Source: Mycobacterium sp. (GTDB lineage Bacteria; Actinomycetota; Actinomycetes; Mycobacteriales; Mycobacteriaceae). From it: a stretch of DNA of 64,000 nt. Where the stretch lies: assembly GCF_019247635.1 (NCBI RefSeq), contig NZ_JAFBAR010000128.1, forward strand, positions 62,001 to 126,000, read 5' to 3'. Shown piece by piece: positions 7,799 through 16,596 of this stretch; the first letter of the stretch is position 1; the number at the start of each line of letters is the position of its first letter. A model generated the notes under the pieces. It worked only from the letters and a program-made list of their open reading frames with translations. It was not told the origin of the DNA and made no database searches. The position numbers were made by a program, and so were the translations under genes.

Positions 7799-9081
7799 TG
7801 ACCCAGCCGACCGAGCCGACCGAGACAACCGAGCCAACCGAGCCGACCGAGCCGACCGAAACGGTCGCGGAGTTCGCCGCCCGGGCCCGAATCTGGCTGC
7901 ACGACAACATGCCGCGGATCGATCCGCAAGCGCCGCCGGCCGCCCCCCGCGACGACGAACGCAGCTGGCAACGGGCCCGAGAATTGCAAAAGCGGCTCTA
8001 CAAAGGCGGATTCGCCGGCATCTGCTTTCCCCGCGAGTACGGCGGGCTGGGGCTGGATTACGAATACCAGCGGGCGTTTAACGAGGAGTCTCTCAACTAC
8101 GAGATGCCGCTCATCCTCAATATCCCGACGTTCACCATCTGTTGCGCCACGCTGCTCGACACTGGCACTGAGGAACAGAAGAAGCAGCACATTGCGGCCA
8201 CGCTGCGCGGCGACGAGGTGCTGGTTCAGCTGTTGTCGGAACCCAGCGGTGGATCAGATCTGGCCGGCATCGTTACCCGTGCCGAACGGCGGGGCGAACG
8301 CTGGGTGATCAACGGCGCCAAGACCTGGAGCACAAGCGCGTTCGCCGCCGATTACGGCCTGTGTCTGGCCCGCACCGACTGGGAGGTGCCCAAGCACGAC
8401 GGGCTGACCATGTTCCTGGTGCCCATCGGGCATCCGGGAATCACACTGCGGCGTATCACCCAGGTGAACGGTGGCGCCGAGTTCTGCGAGGAGTTCCTCG
8501 ACGACGTGGACGTCGGCGACGACGCCGTCGTCGGTGCAGTAAACGACGGCTGGGCGGTGGCGTCTCGGCAGCTGTACCACGAACGCCGGGCGGTCGGCCA
8601 GGGCTCGGAGTTCGCCAGCGGCAGCGGCAGCGAGGGCGGGCACACGATGCCGGTCGACTACGCGGATCTCGCGGAGCAGACCGGCCAGGCCGACAACGAG
8701 CGCGTCCGTGAGATCGCCGGCCGCGCGTTGGTCCATCGCGCCGTAGCCGAGCAGCTGATCGACCACGTCTATCACAGCGTCAGGGACGGGACCCTGCCGC
8801 CGGCCGGTGGCACGCTGATCCGGCTATCCCATGCTGAAACGGTGATGCTGGAGATGGACGCCGCGCTGTCGATCACCGGTGCGGCCGGTGTCGTCGGGCA
8901 ATATGAGGAAGGCCTGCGTAGCGGGATGCGCTACCTATCCCGGCAGTCCGTGGCCATCGGCGGTGGCACGACGGAAATGGCGCGCAACGTCATCGCCGAG
9001 CGGGTGCTGAACTTCCCACGGGAATACGCCGCGGATCGCGGCGTGCCGTTCAACCAGGTACGTCACGGCAAGCTGCGCTGA
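7795..9081 (+). CDS. Acyl-CoA dehydrogenase, large partner, with repeat-bearing N-terminus
   Basis: A 428-residue acyl-CoA dehydrogenase. Recognisable parts are FPREYGGLGLDYEYQRAFNE, the FAD/substrate loop LLSEPSGGSDLAGI with GAKTWSTSAFAADY, and the C-terminal IGGGTTEMARNVIAERVL. The loop that carries the catalytic Glu in medium-chain enzymes reads GGT here. The first 20 or so residues are a Thr-Glu-Pro repeat unlike the family and probably disordered. The start overlaps the upstream stop, so the pair is coupled. Only 4 bp separate its stop from the convergent signalling gene at 9086. Confidence 0.9.
   Translation: MMTQPTEPTETTEPTEPTEPTETVAEFAARARIWLHDNMPRIDPQAPPAAPRDDERSWQRARELQKRLYKGGFAGICFPREYGGLGLDYEYQRAFNEESLNYEMPLILNIPTFTICCATLLDTGTEEQKKQHIAATLRGDEVLVQLLSEPSGGSDLAGIVTRAERRGERWVINGAKTWSTSAFAADYGLCLARTDWEVPKHDGLTMFLVPIGHPGITLRRITQVNGGAEFCEEFLDDVDVGDDAVVGAVNDGWAVASRQLYHERRAVGQGSEFASGSGSEGGHTMPVDYADLAEQTGQADNERVREIAGRALVHRAVAEQLIDHVYHSVRDGTLPPAGGTLIRLSHAETVMLEMDAALSITGAAGVVGQYEEGLRSGMRYLSRQSVAIGGGTTEMARNVIAERVLNFPREYAADRGVPFNQVRHGKLR
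7806..7860 (+). repeat. Imperfect 9-bp tandem repeat encoding Thr-Glu-Pro
   Basis: About six imperfect units of a 9-bp motif close to CCGACCGAG, encoding TEP/TET at the N-terminus of the acyl-CoA dehydrogenase. The unit length keeps frame, so copy-number changes would only lengthen or shorten the tail. Confidence 0.75.
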
Positions 9082-9085
9082 CCGC

Positions 9086-11050
9086 CTATTCTTCGACGAA
9101 GACGCTCTCGGACTCATCGGTCACGAAGGGCAGCTGGACCAGCGACAACACATGGTGAGCCGGGCTGCCCGGCGGCGCCACCAGCACGCAGTCGCCGCCG
9201 TGCCGGAGCGCTCGTTCACGGGCGGCGGCCAGGGCGCTGACGCCGGCCGACCCGAGGTGGGTGACCGCACTCAGGTCGATCGTCAAAGGTGCTATGCCGG
9301 AACGGCTTTCGACTGCGATCTGACGGTCCAGGGTGGATGCGGTGTGCGAATCGACCTCGCCGCTGACGACGATGTGCCCGGCGCCGGTGACCAGGGAGAC
9401 GAATTCGTTGTCGACGACGCGGTGCTGGAAGGCGCCGTTGACCACCGTGTCGGCGACGAAGTTCGCGGGCCGCGAAAGCCGGTGCTGCAGTGAGGCGGTC
9501 GTCCCCTCGGGCCCATACGCGATGTGTGCGTGCGAGACCAGGGCTTCGGCCATCGCAAGACCGCGTCCGCGTCCCTGCTCACCCTGTCGGTGATCCTTCC
9601 AATGCCCCTGGTCGACCACCGAGGCTCGCAGGTTGCCGTCGCCGCCCAGTTCCGCCTCGACGACCACACCGTCGGCAACGTCGGTGTCGTACCCATGCTC
9701 GACGGCGTTTTCGACGAATTCGGATATCGCATGAACGACATCGGAGATGTCCTCGGGATCGGCGCCGGCATCCGTCAGCCATTCCCGAAGTCCGGCGCGG
9801 ACCGTGCGTGCGGCGTGAATCGTCGCATTCACCGTCATCCGCAGTGGCGGTGTTGGCGTACGGCGTTGTGCCGCAAGCATTGTGACGTCGTCGCTGTAGC
9901 CGGTGGACCGCAGCAGCAACTCGAGTGTCTCCGAACAGAGGCGGTCTACGGGCCGAAGCGGAGTGTCGATGACAAAACCGCTCGCGCCGCCGGCGATTCG
10001 TGCGGCCAGGCTGGCGAATTCCGCGGTGCTGGCGACCAGCGGCCGGCCCGGGCGTTCGATCAGTCCGTCGGTGTACAACAGGACCGTGTCGCCGATGTTG
10101 AGCATTTCGGTGCGAACCGGAAAACCGGTGCCGCTGCCCAGCGGTCCCGCGCCGGACGGTTCCAAATACCGCGCGCTGGCTTCGGCGCTCACCACCAGCG
10201 GTGGCGGGTGTCCCGCGGTGCAGTATTGGAATTCGCCGGTGACGAAGTCGAGTGAGCCGACGCACAGGGTGGCCGAATTCGATCCGGGCACGTGCTCATG
10301 GAAGCGGTCCACGGCCGCGAGTGCCTCGACGATGTTGTGCCCCGCCGAGATCTGCATTCGCACCGCGGTGCGTAGTTGCGACATCACCGCCGCGGCCGCG
10401 ACGCCGTGGCCGACGACGTCGCCGACCACCAGGACCAGCCGATCTCCGAGCGGGACCGCGTCGAACCAGTCACCCCCGGCGGCGGTGTCCTCGGCGGCGA
10501 CCAGGTACTCCGCGGCGATGTCCGCGGCCGGTAGGACCGGCACCGATCCGGCCAGCAGCGCCTGCTGCATGACGGTGGCCGAGTCGCGGACGTTGCGGTA
10601 CCGCTCGGACAGTTCCTCGACGCGCGCCTCGGCGTCAAGGCGTGCCCGAACCCGGGATGTGACGTCGTCGAAGACGAGCTGTACCCCCTCGATCGAGCCA
10701 TCCGCGCGTCGGCGCGGTGTGACGAGGAAATCGAAAAACCGTTCCCGTAGTCCTGCACCGTCGAGATCGATCTGGAGGCGCCACTCCACCCCGCGTTGCG
10801 GCTCGCCGGTTTCATACACCCGGTCGAACATGTCGTAGATCTGCTGACCCTCGAGCTCCGGATAAACCTCGCGCGCCGGCTGACCCACGGCGGTAAAGGC
10901 TGGACTGAGTGTGCGATAAGCCGCATTTACTGCGATGAAACGATGGTCCGGTCCGTCGAGACCGACCACCATCGTGGGGAGGTTCTCGAAGATGCGCCGC
11001 ACGTCCTCGGCTGCGCCGACGACTTTGTCCCAGTCCATTTCGGCAGCCAC
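9086..11050 (-). CDS. Four-domain sigma-factor regulator: PAS, PP2C phosphatase, RsbW-like kinase, STAS (Rv1364c-like)
   Basis: A 654-residue fusion. A PAS domain (about 20-140) is followed by a SpoIIE/RsbU PP2C phosphatase (about 165-385: GGDWFDA, VGDVVGHG, LLYTDGLIE, GYSDDVTML). Next is an RsbW-like GHKL kinase (about 395-515: N-box EFVENAVEHGY) and then a STAS anti-anti-sigma domain (about 540-650: THLGSAGVSAL with the phosphorylatable Ser). Order and length match M. tuberculosis Rv1364c, which works in the SigF partner-switching network. The GTG at 11050 is chosen because AGGAGG lies nine bases upstream; ATG 11038 is the alternative. The RsfA-like STAS gene lies immediately upstream on the same strand, as in M. 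tuberculosis. Confidence 0.92.
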   Translation of the reverse strand: MAAEMDWDKVVGAAEDVRRIFENLPTMVVGLDGPDHRFIAVNAAYRTLSPAFTAVGQPAREVYPELEGQQIYDMFDRVYETGEPQRGVEWRLQIDLDGAGLRERFFDFLVTPRRRADGSIEGVQLVFDDVTSRVRARLDAEARVEELSERYRNVRDSATVMQQALLAGSVPVLPAADIAAEYLVAAEDTAAGGDWFDAVPLGDRLVLVVGDVVGHGVAAAAVMSQLRTAVRMQISAGHNIVEALAAVDRFHEHVPGSNSATLCVGSLDFVTGEFQYCTAGHPPPLVVSAEASARYLEPSGAGPLGSGTGFPVRTEMLNIGDTVLLYTDGLIERPGRPLVASTAEFASLAARIAGGASGFVIDTPLRPVDRLCSETLELLLRSTGYSDDVTMLAAQRRTPTPPLRMTVNATIHAARTVRAGLREWLTDAGADPEDISDVVHAISEFVENAVEHGYDTDVADGVVVEAELGGDGNLRASVVDQGHWKDHRQGEQGRGRGLAMAEALVSHAHIAYGPEGTTASLQHRLSRPANFVADTVVNGAFQHRVVDNEFVSLVTGAGHIVVSGEVDSHTASTLDRQIAVESRSGIAPLTIDLSAVTHLGSAGVSALAAARERALRHGGDCVLVAPPGSPAHHVLSLVQLPFVTDESESVFVEE

Positions 11051-11197
11051 CTGGCCGTCCCTCCTACGGACCGATCTCCGAAAAACCTGCACGGGCTTGA
11101 CGAAATGGCCAGGCCGCAACAAACAGGTTATCAACGCGCCTCCGGCAGTGACCGCACGAATCCTCGGGCGCTCCGCGTGTCGCTTGCTGGCCGGTCC

Positions 11198-11626
11198 CTA
11201 TGCCGCCGCCGACAGCGCGGAGTCCGTCGTCGGATACAAGGGCAGCAAGAGGCTGAACCCGCACGCTTCGATGATCCGCGCGACTCGCGGTTCACAGTCG
11301 ACGAGACGCAGTTCGATGCCGCGATCGCGGCACCGGTTCGCCTCGTCGGCCAGGATTGCGAATGCGCCGCAACCCATGAAATCGAGCTCGGTGACATCGA
11401 CGACGAACGGGCCCGGTCCGGTGGCGACCGCGGCCGCCTCGGCGACCAACCGGCGCCAGATGTCCTCGTTGGAGGCGTCGATCTCGCCGCCGGCGCTCAC
11501 TATCACCGCCGAGTCATGGCGTTGGGTGACTGCCCGCAACGTGCTGTGCGGATCGCCCAGCTCCGCAACCAGCCGCGGATTCAACATCACGCGGCCGGCG
11601 AATGACTCCGCCGGGGCCAGGTCCAT
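11198..11626 (-). CDS. rsfA: RsfA-like STAS anti-anti-sigma factor
   Basis: A 142-residue single STAS domain. The segment HDSAVIVSAGGEIDASNE opens the fold. The usual serine phosphorylation loop reads DFMGCGAFAIL, with no serine at the usual place, and a second Cys follows in IIEACGF. In M. tuberculosis RsfA (Rv1365c) two cysteines control binding to the anti-sigma factor UsfX by redox state, and both appear kept here. The ATG at 11626 is chosen from homology; it has no Shine-Dalgarno sequence. The gene is followed by the Rv1364c-like fusion, the same neighbour as in M. tuberculosis, which supports the symbol. Its role is redox input to SigF-type regulation. Confidence 0.82.
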   Translation of the reverse strand: MDLAPAESFAGRVMLNPRLVAELGDPHSTLRAVTQRHDSAVIVSAGGEIDASNEDIWRRLVAEAAAVATGPGPFVVDVTELDFMGCGAFAILADEANRCRDRGIELRLVDCEPRVARIIEACGFSLLLPLYPTTDSALSAAA

Positions 11627-11692
11627 GCCGTTTTGTATAGCAAGACCGGCCAGCACCCGTCTACAGCTGCGGGCGGGCAAACGCCGCCCGAG

Positions 11693-12886
11693 TCAGGCCG
11701 AGACCGGCTTGGCGACCTTCATCAGCTTCATCAGGTTGCCGCCCATGATCTTGGCGACGTCCTCTTCGTCGAAGTCGGTGAGCTCGTCGACGAAGGAGAT
11801 CGGGTCCTTCAGACCCTCGGGGTGTGGCCAGTCGGACCCGAACAGCACCCGGTCGGTGCCGACCATCTTGACGATGTCGGTGAAGTGGTCCTCCCAGAAC
11901 GGGGTGATGTAGACGCACCGCTTGAACGCCTCGATCGGGTCTTCGCTGAACGCCTGCGGCATCTTCTTGTAGACGCCCTTGAGTCCCTTGAACAGGTCCG
12001 GCACCCAGCCGGCACCGTTCTCGATGGACAGGATTCGCAGGTCCGGGTTGCGGGACAGCGCACCGTGGCACACCAGCGCACCCATTGCGTCCAGGATCGG
12101 CCGGTGGCCCATCGTGAAGCTGCGGAACGCGGTCGGCTTGAACGGCAGGAACTCGTCGCCGGGTTCCCACACGTTCGCGAATTCGGAGTAACCACTGTCG
12201 GAGGCGTGCATCGAGACCGGGAGCTCGGCTTTGACGCAGGCCTGCCAGAACGGGTCGAACTCCTCGAGGCCGAAGGACCGGCTGCCGCGGTAGCCGGGCA
12301 CCGGCGCCGGGCGGACCAGCACGGTGCGGGCCCCGCGCTCGAGACACCATTCGAGTTCCTCGAGCGCGCGCTCGACGATGGGCAGCGTGATCACCGGGGT
12401 GGCGAAGATGCGGTCGGAGTAGTTGAACGTCCAGGTCTCGTGCATCCACTGGTTGAGCGCGTGGATGACGTCGTGGGTCATGTCCGGATCGTCCTTCATG
12501 CGCTCTTCGACCAGGCTGGCCAGCGTGGGGAACATCAGGGCGTAGTCGATGCCGAGTTCGTCCATGACTTCCAGTCGCGGAGCAGGCTCACGGAAGGCGG
12601 GGATTGCCTTCATCGGCTCACCCAGGATCTCCCGGTAGCTCTTGCCTTGCGCGCCGTTGCGGAAGTAGTCCTCCTGGGCGCCCGGCTTGGCGACCTTCTC
12701 GAAGGTCGGGTTGGGGATGTACTCGCTGATGTGACCGCGCACCACGATCTTGGTGCGGCCGCGGACCTGCACGTAGTCGATGACGTTCTTGCGCTTGTCC
12801 GGGAGGAACTTGGTGAGTGCTTCCTGCGGTTCGTACATGTGGTTGTCGGCGTCGAACACGGGGAAGGAAAGTTCGCGCGAGGGCAT
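11693..12886 (-). CDS. Amidohydrolase-2 family metal-dependent hydrolase (third copy)
   Basis: A 397-residue amidohydrolase-2 enzyme with an intact ligand set: N-terminal FDADNHMYEP, central SMHASDSGY, FTMGHRPILDAMGALVCHG, and late Asp in VLFGSDWPHPEG. It is closer to the mycobacterial amidohydrolases found beside P450 and fadE genes than to the pair at 2797/3837. ATG 12886 follows AGGAG with six-base spacing. Upstream lies a perfect 8-bp-arm palindrome (12922-12942) and then the end of the TetR-thioesterase gene on the same strand. That arrangement suggests its own promoter under that regulator. Substrate unknown. Confidence 0.9.
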   Translation of the reverse strand: MPSRELSFPVFDADNHMYEPQEALTKFLPDKRKNVIDYVQVRGRTKIVVRGHISEYIPNPTFEKVAKPGAQEDYFRNGAQGKSYREILGEPMKAIPAFREPAPRLEVMDELGIDYALMFPTLASLVEERMKDDPDMTHDVIHALNQWMHETWTFNYSDRIFATPVITLPIVERALEELEWCLERGARTVLVRPAPVPGYRGSRSFGLEEFDPFWQACVKAELPVSMHASDSGYSEFANVWEPGDEFLPFKPTAFRSFTMGHRPILDAMGALVCHGALSRNPDLRILSIENGAGWVPDLFKGLKGVYKKMPQAFSEDPIEAFKRCVYITPFWEDHFTDIVKMVGTDRVLFGSDWPHPEGLKDPISFVDELTDFDEEDVAKIMGGNLMKLMKVAKPVSA

Positions 12887-12921
12887 GGCGATCTCCTGGT
12901 GAAAGTCTTGAGTTCTCCGTT

Positions 12922-12942
12922 AGTGGTAATGACGTTACCACT
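12922..12942. promoter_or_regulatory. Putative TetR operator, perfect palindrome AGTGGTAA-N5-TTACCACT
   Basis: Perfect 8-bp arms flank five bases, 36 bp upstream of the amidohydrolase ATG at 12886. The right part, AATGACGTTACC, recurs with one change upstream of the TetR-thioesterase gene itself (14041). Size and symmetry are typical of TetR-family sites, and the adjacent TetR gene is the obvious ligand. Palindrome seen directly; regulator assignment inferred. Confidence 0.6.
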
Positions 12943-12966
12943 GCGGCGGGCAATGAGGTACCGGGG

Positions 12967-13998
12967 TTAGCCGCCGAGACCTACTGTTGGCGTCGGCCCG
13001 TTGATCAGGGCGAAGTTGACCGTTGCGGTCGCGGCAAGCTCGGCGCCGCCGTCTCCGTCGCCGTAGATGTCGACCTGCATGACCATCGCCCGCCGACCCG
13101 ACCGCAACATGCGGGGCACGGCCACCGCCGAACCCCGCCGGATCGGCCGGAGATAACGGACGAAGAGGTCGGCCGTCGTCATGGTGGTACCGGGCTGCAG
13201 ATGCCCCAGCCCGAACTGTCCGCCCGCCACGTCCACGAGCGTGGCGATCAAGCCGCCCTGCAAGGCGCCGGAGGTGTTGACCACCTGTGGGCTGACGGGC
13301 ATGGTCAACGCCAGCTCCCCGTCGCGGGTGGTCGGGCGCATCCCGATCTGTGCGAACAGCTCGGCCAGCGAGGGTGCAAGCGATTCCTCGTCGCTGTCGC
13401 GGATGCCGAGCGCCCGGCTGCAGAACTCGTAGAGTTGGCCGGCGTCTATCGCCTTGCCGTTCAATTCGGTGCCCAGCCAACGCAATCGGAGCGCGCCCAC
13501 CATGGTCTGCATGACGATCGCGGCCGCGGCACCGACATCGAGTCCCGGGCTGAAGACTCCCTCGGTGATGCCCTGGCCGACGATGTCCCGGATCAGCCGA
13601 TGCAAAGGGGACAGCACCCGGGCGTACTCGCGCGGCCGGGTCTCGGCGAGGTGCTGGTTGTACAGGCTGAGTGCCCGGTTGAGGCTGTCCTGGGTGGTCG
13701 ATTCCGGCTGGGCGCCGATGCGGTCGATCAGTATCTTCAGCGCGGCGGTGCTGTCCAGGCCGTCCGTCTCGTCACGCCACAGCTGCGTCGTCTGGGCGAT
13801 GGTCCTGTCGAACAGCGCCAGCAGTAGTTCGTCCTTGCTGCTGAAGTGCTGGTAGAAGGCTCGCAACGAGGTCTTCGAGCGGGCGACCACCTCTTGCACG
13901 GTGAAGTCGGTGCGTCCCGTTTCGCCCAGAATCTCGACCGCGGTCTTGATGAATCGGTCACCGCGCGGGACCTCTACTTCGTCGCTGGGGGCCGTCAT
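12967..13998 (-). CDS. TetR regulator fused to a hotdog (PaaI-type) thioesterase domain
   Basis: A 343-residue protein with two parts. Residues 1 to about 200 are a TetR regulator: DNA-binding helices FIKTAVEILGETG, TVQEVVARSKTSLRAFYQHFSSKDELLLALFD, then a helical ligand domain. Residues about 225-335 are a hotdog fold like PaaI-type acyl-CoA thioesterases: VNTSGALQGGLIATLVDVAGGQFG, then TTADLFVRYLRPIRRGS. TetR proteins usually end near 200 residues, so the second domain is an addition. It may sense or hydrolyse an acyl-CoA made by the surrounding FadE/FadD enzymes. ATG 13998 follows GGGGAG by eight bases. Likely targets are the palindrome at 12922 and its own promoter. Confidence 0.85.
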   Translation of the reverse strand: MTAPSDEVEVPRGDRFIKTAVEILGETGRTDFTVQEVVARSKTSLRAFYQHFSSKDELLLALFDRTIAQTTQLWRDETDGLDSTAALKILIDRIGAQPESTTQDSLNRALSLYNQHLAETRPREYARVLSPLHRLIRDIVGQGITEGVFSPGLDVGAAAAIVMQTMVGALRLRWLGTELNGKAIDAGQLYEFCSRALGIRDSDEESLAPSLAELFAQIGMRPTTRDGELALTMPVSPQVVNTSGALQGGLIATLVDVAGGQFGLGHLQPGTTMTTADLFVRYLRPIRRGSAVAVPRMLRSGRRAMVMQVDIYGDGDGGAELAATATVNFALINGPTPTVGLGG

Positions 13999-14040
13999 GA
14001 GCGCTTCTCCCCTTCCATCGCGCACGGGTTGCGCTTTGAG

Positions 14041-14055
14041 AATGAGGTTACCGTG
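14041..14055. promoter_or_regulatory. Candidate TetR autoregulatory half-site AATGAGGTTACCGTG
   Basis: This lies 43 bp upstream of the TetR-thioesterase start. AATGAGGTTACC matches 11 of 12 bases of AATGACGTTACC inside the palindrome at 12922-12942, but the left arm is not preserved. Autoregulation is a reasonable inference. Confidence 0.4.
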
Positions 14056-14167
14056 CGCCATGCGGCGGTGCGCTGACGAGCCGCCAAGGACCCAGAACGG
14101 GGCGCCTAGTCGTTCCGCGGTCGCTACCGCCGACGCGTCGAGGGTGCCCAGCGGTACGTCTCGCGGC

Positions 14168-15664
14168 TCAACCGCCGCGGGCTTCGACCATCGCGGAGCG
14201 ATTGACCTTGGTCGCCGCGGTGCGCGGGATCCGGTCGACGAATTCGACGGTCTTGGGCACCTTGTACGGGGCCAGTCGACCTTTGGCGAAGTCGATCACC
14301 TGTTGCTCGGTCAGTGGCGCTGCGGGCTGCACGACGGCGTGGACCCGGCGCCCCCAGTGCGGATCGGACAGGCCGAGAACCACGGCGTCGGCGATATCGG
14401 GGTGCCCGGCCAGCGCGGACTCCACTTCCGCCGGAAAGACATTCGCGCCACCCGTGACGATCATGTCGGCGCGCCGGTCGGTGATGTAGAGAAATCCTTC
14501 GGCGTCCAGGTAACCGATGTCACCGGCGGAACGAAACCCGTCGTCCGTCGACGGCAGCGCCGGCGCGCCCCCGAGGTACCGGTATCCCGCGCTCATCGGT
14601 GCGCGCAGGTAGACGTCGCCGAGTTCACCCTGCGGCAGCGGCCTCTTCTCGGAGTCCAGAATCCGAATCTCGGTGTCCCGGAAGCCCCGACCGACGCTCC
14701 CTTGGTGTGCCAGCCACTCGTCGCCGCGCAGCGCGGTGAGGCCGAGGTTTTCGGTCATGCCGTAGGCCGTCACGATCTGCTCGGGACTGAGCAACTCGAA
14801 CCAGGTTTGCAACAGCGTGGGGGGCATCACGGCGGCACCCTGCAGGATGAACACCACGCTGGAGAAGTCACGCTGCCGGATGTCGGGCAGGGCCGCGATG
14901 CGCGCCAGCATCGTCGGGGTGGCCGTGAAGGTGGTGATCCGGTACCGCTCGATCGTGTCCACAAACACTGCCGCGTCGAACTTTTCGAGGATCACGAGAT
15001 GATCGCCGCCCAACAACATGAGGAAGGTGGCGAAGCCGTTGGTGTGGTACATCGGTGCGGGCACCAGGATGGTCTGTGGCTTGGCCACAGGTGTCCAGTT
15101 CGACAGGAACGGCTCGCCCTGCTGCGGCGTCCAGAGCGACGGTGCCAGGTTCAGGATCACTTTGGGCACGCCGGTCGACCCGCTGCTGCAGATCCCGTTG
15201 GCAGTCGGGGAAATTGCTGTGGGCAGGGGACTTTCGGACTCTTCGGCGGCCCGTGCGGCAAGTTCCCACCGGCGCTGTTCGTCGACGACGACGACGGGAT
15301 CGATCACCGCGATCACCCGGTTTCGTTCCCACTCGGGCAGGTCCCAGTGCATAGGAATCGGAACCGCGCCGATCTTCCAGCACCCCAGGGTAGCCAGCAC
15401 CAGGTGTGTTGAATTCGGAATCGGAAGGGCGACATAGGAACCCGTTGCGGCGCCGTTGGCGGCTAGTGCCCGTCCCCATTGATTGGCCCGGGCGTCGAGT
15501 TCTCCGAATGTGAGCGAGCATGCGGTGCCGTCCAGCGCGACAACGGTGACTGCCGTGTCGTCACGCCGTTGTTCGGCGAGCTCGGCCAGCTTGGTACCGA
15601 ATGGAACTCCGTCCGCGAACGGGTTAGGGGCCGCGTCCGCCGCGATGGGTTCGGTGCTATTCAC
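14168..15664 (-). CDS. Acyl-CoA synthetase (FadD-type, AMP-forming)
   Basis: A 498-residue ANL-superfamily ligase activating a carboxylic acid to its CoA ester. The ATP-binding loop reads SSGSTGVPK, the A5 region VTAYGMTEN, the A7 region RSAGDIGYLDAEGFLYITDR, and the A10 lysine is kept in AATKVNR. The GTG start overlaps the stop of the upstream acyl-CoA dehydrogenase (GTGA), making it the last gene of a five-gene operon beginning at 19947. Its acid is probably the substrate or an intermediate fed to the four dehydrogenases encoded upstream. Confidence 0.9.
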   Translation of the reverse strand: MNSTEPIAADAAPNPFADGVPFGTKLAELAEQRRDDTAVTVVALDGTACSLTFGELDARANQWGRALAANGAATGSYVALPIPNSTHLVLATLGCWKIGAVPIPMHWDLPEWERNRVIAVIDPVVVVDEQRRWELAARAAEESESPLPTAISPTANGICSSGSTGVPKVILNLAPSLWTPQQGEPFLSNWTPVAKPQTILVPAPMYHTNGFATFLMLLGGDHLVILEKFDAAVFVDTIERYRITTFTATPTMLARIAALPDIRQRDFSSVVFILQGAAVMPPTLLQTWFELLSPEQIVTAYGMTENLGLTALRGDEWLAHQGSVGRGFRDTEIRILDSEKRPLPQGELGDVYLRAPMSAGYRYLGGAPALPSTDDGFRSAGDIGYLDAEGFLYITDRRADMIVTGGANVFPAEVESALAGHPDIADAVVLGLSDPHWGRRVHAVVQPAAPLTEQQVIDFAKGRLAPYKVPKTVEFVDRIPRTAATKVNRSAMVEARGG

Positions 15665-16596
15665 GCCGATACCGGCCTACTGAACAGAGTCTCCAGGTAG
15701 CCGTCGCGGACATCGGGGATCAGGCGCATGCTGAGCGCCTCGGCGCTCAGGGGCAACCGGATCAGTGGTTGGGTATGCCGATCGAGCACGCTGATGTCGG
15801 ATTCGTCGCAGAAACCCAGGGCCCCGAGCAGCTGGTGTGCGGTGCGCAGTACCTGCCGTGCGGTGTCGGCGGACTTGAGTCTGAGCACCGCGGCATCAGC
15901 CGAATGTATCGGCACCGGAGTCGATTCCGGTCGACAGATGGTGTATTTGGCGAGCTCGTTGAGACCCCGCACGGCTACCGCGGCGTCGGCGACCGCGAAC
16001 CGGACGGCCTGGAAATCCGCCAGCGGTTTGCCGAATTGAATGCGCGCCCGCACGTGTTCGGTGGCGATCTGCAGAGACCGTTTCGCCGCCCCCAGCATCC
16101 GCCAAGACCCAAGCACGAGATGAAGGTTAACGTCCCCGGGCGGCACCATCCCGTCGGGCCCGCTCAGCGCGGCCGGGACCAGAAACGGCCCCAATTTGGC
16201 GTTGGTTCGCGCCCCCGGCTGCACGCGGTATCTGTTGCCGTCGAGGTCGGCGGCGATCCATTCACCGGGCAGGTCCCCATGGTCGATGCGCGGCGCGTCG
16301 GGGTTGACCAGCGCCAGCCGGGTGCTGTCGATCGCCAGCAGCTCTTCGACCACCGGATAGGGCAGGGCCGTCGCGCCGGCGGCCTCACACAACACCGCCG
16401 CGGCCAGCAGGTCGTCGGGGTCTGACCGGACGTCGAGCTCGAACGCCCCGACCTCGCTCAATGCCGTGCGTGCCGCGTCTCGGAGGCCGTCATCGGTTTC
16501 GGCCCGCAACGCGGCCTGCGGCCCGCCCAACCGGGTCAGCCGCTTGACCGCGACATCGGCGAAGTCGGAAACATCTTGCGGTAGTTCGGTATTCAC
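15661..16596 (-). CDS. Short acyl-CoA dehydrogenase, probable small subunit
   Basis: A 311-residue FadE-type protein, shorter than the usual 380. The C-terminal helical domain is recognisable (IATEHVRARIQFGKPLADFQAVRFAVAD, LRTAHQLLGALGFCDE). The N-terminal half is abbreviated. GTG 16596 is preferred: it overlaps the upstream stop (GTGA) and has GGGAG seven bases before it. It is coupled to the full-length dehydrogenase at 16593, the arrangement of heteromeric FadE enzymes in which one subunit lacks a complete active site. Confidence 0.85.
   Translation of the reverse strand: MNTELPQDVSDFADVAVKRLTRLGGPQAALRAETDDGLRDAARTALSEVGAFELDVRSDPDDLLAAAVLCEAAGATALPYPVVEELLAIDSTRLALVNPDAPRIDHGDLPGEWIAADLDGNRYRVQPGARTNAKLGPFLVPAALSGPDGMVPPGDVNLHLVLGSWRMLGAAKRSLQIATEHVRARIQFGKPLADFQAVRFAVADAAVAVRGLNELAKYTICRPESTPVPIHSADAAVLRLKSADTARQVLRTAHQLLGALGFCDESDISVLDRHTQPLIRLPLSAEALSMRLIPDVRDGYLETLFSRPVSA

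Noticed and set aside
12817..13827. Plus-strand frame opposite the TetR-thioesterase
   Set aside because: No recognisable domains; the minus-strand protein has clear TetR and hotdog motifs and a ribosome binding site.
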